A DNA stretch of 64,000 nucleotides from JAMQPK01 sp963761975 (GTDB lineage Bacteria; Acidobacteriota; Vicinamibacteria; Vicinamibacterales; JAMQPK01): positions 186,001-250,000 of the forward strand of contig CAVXIR010000003.1 in assembly GCA_963761975.1 (NCBI GenBank). The letters are read 5' to 3'. Under the pieces are notes generated by a model. The model had not been told where the DNA came from. It made no database searches and was given only the letters and a program-made list of their open reading frames with translations. Shown here in pieces: positions 25,725 to 33,837 of this stretch (position 1 is its first letter; every line of letters begins with the position of its first letter). The position numbers were made by a program, and so were the translations under genes.

Positions 25725-26523
25725 TCGCGCCACGCGCCATATCCTGCAGAAGGTGCTGACCGCGGGGGGCTACCAGACGACCGTCGCGAAAGACGGCATT
25801 GAAGCGCTGGCGGCGCTCGGAAAACGGCGGTTCGATTTGTTGCTGCTCGACGTCTGGATGCCGCGCATGAATGGTCTCGAACTGCTGGCGAGGCTGCGCA
25901 CGCGTAAGCGGAAGCCCCGCGTGGTGGTGATGACGTCCGATGATGCACCGGAGACGCTGCTCGAAGCGGTGCGGGAAAACGCGTTCAAGTACGTGCACAA
26001 GCCGGTGGACGCGTCCGGTTTGCTGGACACCCTCCGTGCGGTCCTCGAGGCGCCCGAGATCCCGCCAATCGAAGTGATTTCGGCACGCCCGGAATGGGTC
26101 GAGCTGATGGTGCCATGCACGCGCGATGCGGTCGACCGCATCGAAGCCGTGGTGGCGCACCTCGAGGCTGATCTGGCGCCAGACGTCCGCGAATCGATTG
26201 TCTATGCGTTCCGCGAGCTGCTGATGAACGCGATCGAATGGGGTGGGCGTCTTGATGCCACGCGTCAGGTCCGCATCGCGTGTCTGCACTCGCCCCGCAT
26301 GCTGATGTATCGGATTGCGGATCCGGGGCCAGGCTTCAGGATTGAGGACTTGCCGCACGCGGCCATCGGGCAGCCGTCAGATAAGCCGATCGAGCACATG
26401 CGCATCCGGGAGGAAAAAGGCATCCGACCTGGCGGCTTTGGGCTGGTGACCGTGCGCGCGAGCGTCGACGAACTGCTGTACAACGAGAAGCGCAACGAAG
26501 TCGTGTTTGTGAAATATCTGTAG
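25696..26523 (+). CDS. Response regulator with RsbW-like ATPase output domain
   Basis: The 275-residue product has a receiver domain (MTKILVVDDDRATRH, phospho-Asp at residue 52 in LLLLDVWMPRMNG). It is followed by a GHKL ATPase of the RsbW type with N box FRELLMNAIEWGG, G1 box IADPGPGFRIED and G2 box RPGGFGLVTV. ATG 25696 is preceded by CGGAGG and lies within the end of the hybrid kinase gene, so the two are coupled. The output domain suggests phosphorylation of, or binding to, a STAS protein instead of DNA. Its last 50 bases are repeated at 28071-28120. Confidence 0.88.
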   Translation: MTKILVVDDDRATRHILQKVLTAGGYQTTVAKDGIEALAALGKRRFDLLLLDVWMPRMNGLELLARLRTRKRKPRVVVMTSDDAPETLLEAVRENAFKYVHKPVDASGLLDTLRAVLEAPEIPPIEVISARPEWVELMVPCTRDAVDRIEAVVAHLEADLAPDVRESIVYAFRELLMNAIEWGGRLDATRQVRIACLHSPRMLMYRIADPGPGFRIEDLPHAAIGQPSDKPIEHMRIREEKGIRPGGFGLVTVRASVDELLYNEKRNEVVFVKYL

Positions 26524-26528
26524 CGCGT
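26479..26528 (+). repeat. Direct repeat copy 1, at the 3' end of the response-regulator gene
   Basis: These 50 bases contain the last codons and stop of the response regulator (NEKRNEVVFVKYL then TAG). They match 28071-28120 at 48 of 50 positions; the differences are the fourth base and TAG versus TAA. The two copies are in the same orientation and flank the sulfite-oxidase-family gene. Confidence 0.85.
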
Positions 26529-26539
26529 CGCCTCATCCG

Positions 26540-27940
26540 TTAGTTCGACACGCGAATCGGGACCGCCTGGATCGCGTTATTGCCGTACCCCAGTCGGTTC
26601 CACTCGGCACGCTCGGGCTGAGTCCGACCGGCCAGGTCGGTTGCGCGCGCGCGGAGGATGAGATCAGCTGATTGCTCTACGCGCGTAATCACTTCCCACC
26701 ACTGCCAGCTGGAGCGATTGCGTTCGCTCACGAGACGCGCTTCCTGCCAGTCGCCGCCGTTCACGCTCACCTCGACGCGCGCAATCGGCGCCGCACCGGA
26801 CCAGGCGACGCCGCGGATAGCCAATTCACCCGGGCGCACGTCTGTCTGTGGCGATGGCTCGGTGATCAAGGCACGGACCCGTTGCAACGTGACCGGCTCG
26901 CTGACGATTCGACCTTCGCGCTCCCATTCATACCGATACTTGTGACCCTGGTAGTGTCCGGTGAACGTCCGGTCGATGAGCTCGATTTCGGTCAACCATT
27001 TGACCGACGCGACGGCGTACCAGCGTGGAACGATGAGACGTAACGGATATCCGTGTTCGACGGGCAATGGCTCGCCGTTCATGGCATAGGCCAGCAGCAC
27101 ATCGCTGTCGCGCGCGTCGTCGATCCGAAGGCTGCGCTCGAAGCGCATGGATTCCGAGCGGCCTTCCACGGCCCCGCCGTCAGCGCCGCGAAACAGCACC
27201 TCCTTCGCATCCGGCCGCACGCCGGCGCGGTCCAGGATCTCGACGAGCGGCACGCCGGTCCACTCCGCCGTACTGACGGCGCCCAACCCCCATTTCTCTC
27301 CCTCTGTGGGCCGATCGAACAGCGCCCGTCCGTTGCCGGCGCACTCCAACGTGACGACCTCCGTTTTCGATCGCATGTTCTGGAGATCGCGGACCGTGAA
27401 ACTCTGCGGCCGCTCGACGAGGCCGCGGATTGCGAGCTGAAAGGCGGGGGCGTCGAGACTGGGCATACCGAAGTTGTTGCGCATGTAGAACCGCGCATTC
27501 GGCATGACGACGCCGCCAACGAGCGCCGAAATAGACGTCTCGCAGTTGAGGGGATGCGCCCTGTGCACAACCATGCCACTGTCTATTGCCTGCTGGCAGG
27601 CCTCTTCGGGATCCAGCGTGGGCACGTCTACGCTCGCCGGGAAGGGCGCCGCGCAGCCGCCGCTCGCGACGGTCCGCACGCACGTCGAGGCTGGGTAAAT
27701 ATCGAGACTGCCAGCCATCTGGAACGGTTGCATGAACTCACGCAGGCGGTCTTCGTCAACGGCTTCAACGATCATGTACATCGTGTGCTCGCCCTGCACC
27801 ACGGCTTCGCCCTGGATCTGCAGTCCGAACTTCCTGACGTTCGGGCGACTCAGGTGATTGAGAAGGCTGGCGCCCATGAACGGGTCCTGCGCCGGACAAC
27901 CGTCGGCCGCATGCTGATGCCGCACGATGAAAAGAGGCAC
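26540..27940 (-). CDS. Sulfite-oxidase-family molybdopterin enzyme with N-terminal extra domain
   Basis: The 466-residue product starts at GTG 27940 with AGGAG upstream. Residues 1 to about 107 form a small separate domain (MPLFIVRHQHAADGCP, YMIVEAVDEDRLREFM, ending in a Cys-containing CVRTV..GGC stretch) that resembles DUF3303-type domains. The rest is a molybdopterin-binding sulfite oxidase domain with the molybdenum-ligating Cys in VVTLECAGNGRALF. A C-terminal Ig-like dimerisation domain follows (GVAWSGAAPIARVEVSVNGG). No Tat signal is visible, so it may be cytoplasmic. It lies between two 50-bp direct repeats. Confidence 0.85.
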   Translation of the reverse strand: MPLFIVRHQHAADGCPAQDPFMGASLLNHLSRPNVRKFGLQIQGEAVVQGEHTMYMIVEAVDEDRLREFMQPFQMAGSLDIYPASTCVRTVASGGCAAPFPASVDVPTLDPEEACQQAIDSGMVVHRAHPLNCETSISALVGGVVMPNARFYMRNNFGMPSLDAPAFQLAIRGLVERPQSFTVRDLQNMRSKTEVVTLECAGNGRALFDRPTEGEKWGLGAVSTAEWTGVPLVEILDRAGVRPDAKEVLFRGADGGAVEGRSESMRFERSLRIDDARDSDVLLAYAMNGEPLPVEHGYPLRLIVPRWYAVASVKWLTEIELIDRTFTGHYQGHKYRYEWEREGRIVSEPVTLQRVRALITEPSPQTDVRPGELAIRGVAWSGAAPIARVEVSVNGGDWQEARLVSERNRSSWQWWEVITRVEQSADLILRARATDLAGRTQPERAEWNRLGYGNNAIQAVPIRVSN

Positions 27941-28070
27941 GGTGGACTCCTCGTAACGCAGAGAAACGCGGGATGAACGGCACTATCGTGCCATTTTTTT
28001 GGCAGCGCTTCCATTGACGTATGATGAGTTCTGGATGAGTTGTGCATGAGCCGGCGCTTAATCCGCCGCA

Positions 28071-28120
28071 TACCACGAGAAGCGCAACGAAGTCGTGTTT
28101 GTGAAATATCTGTAACGCGT
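28071..28120 (+). repeat. Direct repeat copy 2, orphan 3' end of the response-regulator gene
   Basis: The copy lies in the gap after the start of the sulfite-oxidase-family gene and would encode HEKRNEVVFVKYL plus TAA, but no coding sequence precedes it. It matches 26479-26528 at 48 of 50 bases. It is either a scar of an insertion at the 3' end of the regulator gene or a remnant of a duplicated regulator gene. Confidence 0.85.
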
Positions 28121-28174
28121 TCCCCCGGGCAACGAGGGTAAGACCCAAGACCTTTCAGTGGTGTCTAACCGAAC

Positions 28175-29038
28175 ATGATGAGGCAGTCGCGATCAGCCGG
28201 GTGGGCGAGGTGGACGATCCTCGGTGTGGCAGCCTTTCTGGGCATGATGCCAGGCGATCTCGCTGCACAAACTGGCCAGGGCGCAGCCCAAATCCAATCG
28301 GTGCCGCAGCCGATTTTTGATCTGCAGCGGACGTATGACAATGCGCGGGCCCGCCGGGAACCAGTGACGCACCTGCTCGCCGATGCCTTCGTCGAGATTC
28401 AAGCCGACGGCCGCGTGCTCACGAGAGCGCAAGCGATCGAGAAATACACAAGATTTGACGACGTCTCGACGGGTTCGCTGACCGAGCGTCGAACGGCTTC
28501 GTATAGCGACGTCGTCATCATCGCCGGGCGCACGGGTGAGGAGGGCACGCTCTATTTCGCGCGGCGTCTATATGTCTGGGTAAACGAGAGCGGATCTTGG
28601 CGACTGCTAGTGTTTCAGAAAACATTCACGCGCTCCCGGACGGCCAAGCTATCGCCAACCTCAGCTGAATGGCCTTCGGAGTATCGCGACGGGCAACCGC
28701 GTGTAGCTGAAGAACAGACGTTTGCCACTCGTGATCCCGCGTTGCTTCGCGACCTGCTGGCGGACGATTCAGTGCTGGTTGACGGGTATGGCGAGCAGTC
28801 GACCGGCCGCACATGGTTAGCGCAGCTGAATGAATCGAAGGTCACGCCGTTGAGTGTTCGTAGCCTCAACCTTCTGTATGAGGGCGAGGCTGCGATTGTC
28901 ATCGGCGAGGAAGTCTCATTGGCAACCAATCTAGTGGGTCGATTCACGCGCGTTTGGACGCGATCGCCTCAGGGCATGCAGCTTCGAGTCAGCCAGACGA
29001 CCCTTGCAGCTGCCAAAGTATTCGGCCCCGAGCGATAG
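28175..29038 (+). CDS. Secreted protein with two DUF4440/NTF2-like domains
   Basis: The 287-residue product has a signal peptide (WTILGVAAFLGMMPGDLAAQ). Two NTF2-like units follow: the first around PIFDLQRTYDNARARREPVTHLLADAFVEIQADG and ending in GSWRLLVFQKTF, the second around AEEQTFATRDPALLRDLLADDSVLVDGYG and ending in GMQLRVSQTTLA. Such domains bind or isomerise small ligands, but no function can be named. It stands alone, about 50 bases past the direct repeat copy. Confidence 0.7.
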   Translation: MMRQSRSAGWARWTILGVAAFLGMMPGDLAAQTGQGAAQIQSVPQPIFDLQRTYDNARARREPVTHLLADAFVEIQADGRVLTRAQAIEKYTRFDDVSTGSLTERRTASYSDVVIIAGRTGEEGTLYFARRLYVWVNESGSWRLLVFQKTFTRSRTAKLSPTSAEWPSEYRDGQPRVAEEQTFATRDPALLRDLLADDSVLVDGYGEQSTGRTWLAQLNESKVTPLSVRSLNLLYEGEAAIVIGEEVSLATNLVGRFTRVWTRSPQGMQLRVSQTTLAAAKVFGPER

Positions 29039-29162
29039 CACTCTGCATTACGTGCGCGATGCTGCAAAATCTCGATCACGCACCGCATTCATTTGTTCTT
29101 GAAGACCGAAATGTAAACGCCGACGCAAAATGTCGCGTGGCCTGGCGCTATAATTCCCGACC

Positions 29163-29633
29163 ATGATGATCAACCGTCGAGAAGCCGTTGCCTCCTTCGC
29201 GCTGTTTGCTGAGTTGATCGCGTCTGGCCGGGTTGCCGACGCGCAAACGCCGGCCCCACCGGCCACGCCGCCGGCCACCCCTCGGCCGCCGGTTTTCAAG
29301 CATGACCTGCCGAATCTGACGCTGGACGACTGGGAAGTCACGGTCAGCTACGTCGATTACCCGCCTGGACGTGTCGGCGCGGTGCACCATCACGCAGGCT
29401 TCGTGCTGGTCTACGTCCTCGAGGGCGCCGTCATCGCCAAGATCTCCGGGCAGGGCGAGGAAAAGACGTACACGACCGGGCAGATGTTCTACGAACAGCC
29501 CGGAGCGACGCACGAAGTCTCGAAGAACGCAAGCCAGACGCAGCCCGCGAAGCTCCTCGCGATGATCTTCGCGAAGAAGGGCTCGACGTTGACGACGCCG
29601 GGACCCGCCCGTCAGGGGCGCGGCGGCGCATAG
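29163..29633 (+). CDS. Exported cupin-domain protein
   Basis: The 156-residue product has an N-terminal segment MMINRREAVASFALFAELIA resembling a signal sequence, a proline-rich linker, and one cupin barrel. Metal-ligand motifs are GAVHHHAGFVLVYVLEG and the second His in EQPGATHEVS. It may be an enzyme or small-molecule binder in the periplasm. It resembles the cupin at 61361-61924 in general layout. The next gene, an MBL-fold enzyme, begins 44 bases downstream. Confidence 0.75.
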   Translation: MMINRREAVASFALFAELIASGRVADAQTPAPPATPPATPRPPVFKHDLPNLTLDDWEVTVSYVDYPPGRVGAVHHHAGFVLVYVLEGAVIAKISGQGEEKTYTTGQMFYEQPGATHEVSKNASQTQPAKLLAMIFAKKGSTLTTPGPARQGRGGA

Positions 29634-29677
29634 AACGCCGTGATTAGCGCGTTCGTGAGTTTCAACGGGAGGATCCC

Positions 29678-30736
29678 ATGAAGTCGGCATCAGCGCGCAC
29701 CCTGGGGTCGTTCGCAGTCGTCGGAGCACTCGCGGTGGCGGCCATCGGAGCTCAGAGCAATCAGGCGAGGGACTTCGACGGAGAAATTCGAACCACAGTG
29801 GCATCGGCGAAACAAGCCGCCGGGTTCGAGTGGCAGGGCGCCTTGGTTCGGACGTGTCTGCAGCCGCCGCAAATCGGCGCGGAGAATACCAGCGACACGG
29901 TTCCAGGATACATTTCCAAACCCGCGAGCGCTCCGGCACGCAGCGCGTGGTACGCCGATCCTGCCAAGGTCTTCGACGATTTCTATTTTGTCGGAGGCAA
30001 GATCCATTCGGCCTGGGCTCTCACGACGAGTGAGGGAATCATTCTGTTCGATACGATTTTTCCGTATAACTCGGAGGAGTTGATTGTCGGCGGTCTGGAG
30101 AAACTCGGGCTCGACCCCACGACGATCAAATACGTCATCATCACGCACGGGCATGGCGATCACATTGGCGGTGCCGAATTGCTGCAGAAGGAGTTCGGCG
30201 CGAAGGTGGTCATGGGCGGACCCGATTGGGACGCGGTCGAGAAGTATCCAAACAGATTCAAGACGATGGCCCCCAGACGCGAAATCGTCGCCACCGACGG
30301 GATGAAAATCACGCTCGGCGGAAAGACAGTCACCCTCTGGCTGACGCCAGGTCATACCCAAGGCACCATCTCGTTTACGACGACCGTTCAGGATCGCGGC
30401 AAGCCCGTGAATGTCGTCTCTTCGGCGGGGGTCGCAACCAGTTTCATCAACAGCATTCCGGATCCGGGCATCAAGAATTTCCAGATCTATATCGATTCGC
30501 AGAAGAAAATCGCGGCCAAGGCGGCCGAGACGAAAGCCACGGTTCTCATCTCCAATCACTCGGAATTCGACGATGCCGTGGACAAGAATCGGATGCTGGC
30601 CGGACGTGGCAATGGTCCACACCCATATGAGGTAGGCGCCGAGAGCGTGCAGAACTTTTTCAAGGTCGTGCAGGGCTGCGCGAGGGCGGCGCAGGTTGCG
30701 TTGGAAAAACAGGCTGCGACGGGGAGCAAACAGTGA
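29678..30736 (+). CDS. Secreted metallo-beta-lactamase-fold hydrolase (B3-like)
   Basis: The 352-residue product has a signal peptide (GSFAVVGALAVAAIGAQS). Its dinuclear zinc site is complete: ITHGHGDHIGGAELL supplies the HxHxDH ligands, LTPGHTQGTISF the next His and LISNHSEFDDAV the last His. The order and spacing resemble subclass B3 metallo-beta-lactamases and relatives. Whether it hydrolyses beta-lactams cannot be told; many environmental relatives have other substrates. It may form a unit with the cupin upstream. Confidence 0.8.
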   Translation: MKSASARTLGSFAVVGALAVAAIGAQSNQARDFDGEIRTTVASAKQAAGFEWQGALVRTCLQPPQIGAENTSDTVPGYISKPASAPARSAWYADPAKVFDDFYFVGGKIHSAWALTTSEGIILFDTIFPYNSEELIVGGLEKLGLDPTTIKYVIITHGHGDHIGGAELLQKEFGAKVVMGGPDWDAVEKYPNRFKTMAPRREIVATDGMKITLGGKTVTLWLTPGHTQGTISFTTTVQDRGKPVNVVSSAGVATSFINSIPDPGIKNFQIYIDSQKKIAAKAAETKATVLISNHSEFDDAVDKNRMLAGRGNGPHPYEVGAESVQNFFKVVQGCARAAQVALEKQAATGSKQ

Positions 30737-30786
30737 TGTGCTTTGCCCGCTTCTTCGATCCGCGAGCCACCATGAGGTCGCGATAG

Positions 30787-31614
30787 TTGAGCGAAACTAC
30801 CGTGCAAACAAAATCGAACGTCGGCGAATATTCGCTTGCCACCGGCGAAGCTGCAGTCCGGCGCCTCACGGCCTTGCACCGCGTCTATTCACCGGCTGGC
30901 CAAAGAGTTTTGCGGAGGGCCGGGCTGACATCCGGCATGACGGCGGCGGATTTCGGTTGCGGCGTCGGCGCCACCACGCGAACGCTGGCCGAGATGGTCG
31001 GCGACTCCGGCAGTGTCACGGGCATCGATATGAGTGCGCCTCAACTCGAGCAGGGCCGTGCCCTCTGTAAGGCAGAAGGCATCTCTCATGTGACATTCCT
31101 CGAAGCGAGCGCTGACGCAACTGGTCTGCCGCGGAACTCGTTCGATCTGGCGTATTGCCGCTTTCTGCTGCTCCATCTCACGGATCCGGCGGCCTGCCTC
31201 CGCGAGATGCTCGCCGTGCTCAAGCCGGGTGGCATTTTGGTCGTAGAGGACGGCGATCTGACGGCGGCTGGTAGCATCCCCGCCAGTGCGATTCATTGGT
31301 TTGCCGATCTGTTCGGTCGACTCGGCCCGACGCGCGGATTGGACTACGCGATGTCCAAGCGGTTGTATCACCTGGTCAAGGCTGTCGGCATTCGGGAGCC
31401 GGAGATCGAAATCCATCAGCCGGTCCTCGCGCGCGGTGAGGAGCGCTACCTCCCGCAGTGGTCGGTGGAAGAGGCGGCACCAGCGTTTGTCGCGGCAGGA
31501 CTGGTGACTGACCAGGAGATAAGAGAGATCCTGGCCGACATGGATCGCGATACACAGGACTCCGACATCCTGGTGCTGTGCCCGCCCATGTCTATCGTAT
31601 GGGGACGTAAATGA
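30787..31614 (+). CDS. Class I SAM-dependent methyltransferase
   Basis: The 275-residue product has the Rossmann-type methyltransferase core: AADFGCGVGATTRTLAEMVG (motif I), VTGIDMSAPQLEQGRA (acidic loop), FLEASADATGLPRNSFDLAYCRFLLLHLTDP and LAVLKPGGILVVEDGD. The start is TTG 30787, with GAGG about 10 bases upstream; no ATG fits. The substrate is unknown. Its stop overlaps the start of the following membrane-protein gene as ATGA, so the two are co-translated. Confidence 0.82.
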   Translation: MSETTVQTKSNVGEYSLATGEAAVRRLTALHRVYSPAGQRVLRRAGLTSGMTAADFGCGVGATTRTLAEMVGDSGSVTGIDMSAPQLEQGRALCKAEGISHVTFLEASADATGLPRNSFDLAYCRFLLLHLTDPAACLREMLAVLKPGGILVVEDGDLTAAGSIPASAIHWFADLFGRLGPTRGLDYAMSKRLYHLVKAVGIREPEIEIHQPVLARGEERYLPQWSVEEAAPAFVAAGLVTDQEIREILADMDRDTQDSDILVLCPPMSIVWGRK

Positions 31615-32114
31615 CGCGCGTCGCGTTTGCGGCAATGGATCGGAGACGTGTCATCGGCTGGACCATCCTCGTGTGGGGCTGCGCGTTGCCGTTGTTGATC
31701 ATTTCGTGGCGTCAGCCACCCGGCGGCCGGCTGGGAGAGGTCTGTGGTGTGGTCGCCTGGACGCTCGCGATCGTGGCGTGGGGTGAGCGACTTCGATCGC
31801 GTGGGTCCGTCCGCGCTGCCAGGGCGCTGCGGATTGGTGCCTGCATTCTTTTCATCGTGCACGCTGCGCTCTTCGCGGTACAGCAACTGGTGGTCGTCCC
31901 ACCGACTCTTCCGCTGCCTTTCTTTTTGATGTACGGCCCTGCGTTTGTGGTGGCGGCGTGGCTACCTCTTATCCCGAACGACGCATCGGATTTCCATGGT
32001 TACTTCGTTCTGACGATTCTCTCTGGCGGGCAGGCGTTCGTCACTGCCTTGGCGCTGGGTTATTTCATCGAGAAGGTGCGATCGATGATCTCGGAACAGC
32101 CGGCCGTCATGTGA
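31611..32114 (+). CDS. Four-helix membrane protein of unknown function
   Basis: The 167-residue product has about four or five hydrophobic segments: GWTILVWGCALPLLIISW, VCGVVAWTLAIVAW, ALRIGACILFIVHAALFAV and LPFFLMYGPAFVVAAWLPLI, plus a last one near YFVLTILSGGQAFVTALALGYFI. I do not recognise the family. Coupling to the methyltransferase by a 4-base overlap suggests a joint role, perhaps lipid or small-molecule modification at the membrane. Confidence 0.65.
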   Translation: MTRVAFAAMDRRRVIGWTILVWGCALPLLIISWRQPPGGRLGEVCGVVAWTLAIVAWGERLRSRGSVRAARALRIGACILFIVHAALFAVQQLVVVPPTLPLPFFLMYGPAFVVAAWLPLIPNDASDFHGYFVLTILSGGQAFVTALALGYFIEKVRSMISEQPAVM

Positions 32115-32132
32115 AAAGGATGGGACGGCTAC

Positions 32133-32360
32133 CTATTCAGCACGAGGCGCGTCCTCTTTCCATTCAGACGTCCCTTCTTCGAGAATCTTCACACAACGCC
32201 GCATCTTCAGGTACAGCTCGGGGCCGAACCCCTTCATGTTGTGTTCCTGCATACCGTGCTCGGCACAGAGCTGCATGATCTCGTCCAGGCTTGAACCCTG
32301 GGCCTGAAAATCGCAGTCGACACCGGCATCGCGGCAAGTAATTCGATACATCTTCCCCAT
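32133..32360 (-). CDS. DUF1059 small protein
   Basis: The 75-residue product MGKMYRITCRDAGVDCDF... with SSLDEIMQLCAEHGMQEHN and YLKMRRCVKIL fits the DUF1059 family, small proteins with conserved Cys and His residues that might bind metal. The start is at 32358-32360, where GGGAGG precedes by 7 bases. Function is unknown. It diverges from the VOC gene at 32476. Confidence 0.75.
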   Translation of the reverse strand: MGKMYRITCRDAGVDCDFQAQGSSLDEIMQLCAEHGMQEHNMKGFGPELYLKMRRCVKILEEGTSEWKEDAPRAE

Positions 32361-32475
32361 GTCCGTCCTCCCGGAAGGAATTGTCAATGAGCGCATAGTC
32401 TGGCACAAATCCCATCCTTTCAACGTAACTGGGCGGAGTAAAGTGAGGGAGTGTGGCCGAAAGAGAGAGCATCAG

Positions 32476-32898
32476 ATGAGACTCAACACATTCTTGAACT
32501 TCGGGGGCAACTGCGAACAGGCCTTCCGCTTCTATGAACAGCATCTCGGTGGAGCGATCACGATGTTGATGCGGCGCGCCGAGCAGCCAGATCAGCCTGT
32601 CACCTGGCCCGGCTGGGAACAGTCCATCCAGTACGCCATCATGAAGATCGGAGAGACTGAGTTGATGGGATCTGACGTTCCGCCAGAACGCTTTCAGCCG
32701 ATGCGCAGCGTGTATCTGTCGCTCAGCGTCAACAGCGCAGGCGAGGCGGAACGGATCTACACGTTGCTCGCGGACGGCGGCGACATATTCATGGCGATGG
32801 AGGAAACCTTCTTTGCGTTGCGCTTTGCAATGCTCAGAGACAAGTTCGGAACGTCCTGGATGATCCTCGCCTCGAGGCCGCAGACGGACCATCCTTGA
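32476..32898 (+). CDS. VOC-family (PhnB/glyoxalase-like) protein
   Basis: The 140-residue product begins MRLNTFLNFGGNCEQAFRFYEQHLGGAI, the classical start of PhnB/YjdN-type proteins, and continues with LMGSDVPPERFQPMRSVYLSLSV, EAERIYTLLADGG and the C-terminal DKFGTSWMILAS. It is a beta-alpha-beta VOC fold; catalytic role unknown. The ORF is open farther upstream, but the family start and a weak GAGAG favour 32476. Confidence 0.85.
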   Translation: MRLNTFLNFGGNCEQAFRFYEQHLGGAITMLMRRAEQPDQPVTWPGWEQSIQYAIMKIGETELMGSDVPPERFQPMRSVYLSLSVNSAGEAERIYTLLADGGDIFMAMEETFFALRFAMLRDKFGTSWMILASRPQTDHP

Positions 32899-33037
32899 TT
32901 CCTCGTTGTTCCTGCACCTGTTCCCAAGTCGAAGTCTGCCTGACAGATGACTTTCGATGAATCGCTCCAGTTGTGAAAATCTTCCGGACGCAGGATTGTG
33001 TTGCGCGTCGAATTACGCTCTGTCGATTGCTTCATCG

Positions 33038-33066
33038 GTAAAGTTTTCACGAGTGGAAAATTTTAC
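33038..33066. promoter_or_regulatory. AT-rich inverted repeat in a 300-base gap
   Basis: GTAAAGTTTTC (33038-33048) and GAAAATTTTAC (33056-33066) form an inverted repeat with one mismatch and a 7-base spacer. It sits in the otherwise empty stretch 32899-33200 before a small secreted-protein gene and is much richer in A/T than its surroundings. It could be an operator or a hairpin in the leader. Confidence 0.35.
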
Positions 33067-33200
33067 AGTCTTGCAGCATTGTCGAGAGCGGACTGCACAT
33101 AGAAAAATTCGCTGGCGCAAAGGCAATTCACGCAACACGCCGCGAACTCGATGCGGGGCATCATTTGTGCTATCACGCATGCACGAGGGGGAACAGAGCC

Positions 33201-33641
33201 ATGTTGCTGAAACTCGCTACTGCGTCGACCTTCGTCGCGCTGTCGGTCTCCCCGTGTTTGGGTCAGAGCTGGAGAAGCTCAGATGTGGAGCCGAACCGCT
33301 ACACTCTTTCCGGCACCGTGCGTCGCGCGTGGCAGACCGACGCCAAGGGACTCATGGAGATGGTGACTGCGAATCATCCCCGAGGCGCCAACCGATGCTG
33401 GAATCGAAAAGTGAACGTCGACGAACGCGTCGAGTGTTTTCAGCGCCTGATTGAAAAGCACTTCCTCAGGCAGGTGATCGGCGATTCGAGTCAGTTGCGA
33501 AGTTGGTGCCTCGACGATGCGAACCTGGGTCGATGTCTCGAGTCGCTGGCGGCGCAAGAAGTCGAGCTGTGGCGGTATAACCGGATGAATGCTCCTCCGC
33601 CGGCTGCTCAGGCGGAGGCAAATCGGATTCTCAGTCAGTGA
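33201..33641 (+). CDS. Small secreted protein of unknown function
   Basis: The 146-residue product starts at ATG 33201 with a GAGGGGGAA sequence upstream and has a signal peptide (MLLKLATASTFVALSVSPCLGQS). The mature part contains several Cys (NRCWNRK, RVECFQ, RSWCLDD, GRCLESL), likely paired in disulfides. No family is recognised. It is convergent with the large histidine kinase gene. Confidence 0.6.
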   Translation: MLLKLATASTFVALSVSPCLGQSWRSSDVEPNRYTLSGTVRRAWQTDAKGLMEMVTANHPRGANRCWNRKVNVDERVECFQRLIEKHFLRQVIGDSSQLRSWCLDDANLGRCLESLAAQEVELWRYNRMNAPPPAAQAEANRILSQ

Positions 33642-33656
33642 TATTGCGCAGGCCAG

Positions 33657-33711
33657 CCCTCGCGAGGGAAGAAGGGGCGCCACCCTCGCGCGTTGTGCCA
33701 GACGCGGCACA
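33657..33711. terminator. Palindromes between convergent genes
   Basis: The 196-base convergent gap holds the 12-bp palindrome CCCTCGCGAGGG (33657-33668) and a hairpin TGTGCC...GGCACA (33694-33711). They could end transcription from either side, but no U tract is seen. Confidence 0.3.
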
Positions 33712-33837
33712 GCAAGCCCACCTACCCCACGCGCGCGGCACGATCGACCTGTCGGACATTGTCGTTCGCGCCGCGCGTACATCACCGGCCAACTCATTGC
33801 CGTACCCAGCGAGAAAACAAAAAGCGGGTTGGCTGCA

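Noticed and set aside
29678..30736. Antibiotic resistance gene (B3 metallo-beta-lactamase)
   Set aside because: The zinc ligands fit the B3-like fold, but environmental relatives with other substrates are common and nothing in the context points to beta-lactams.
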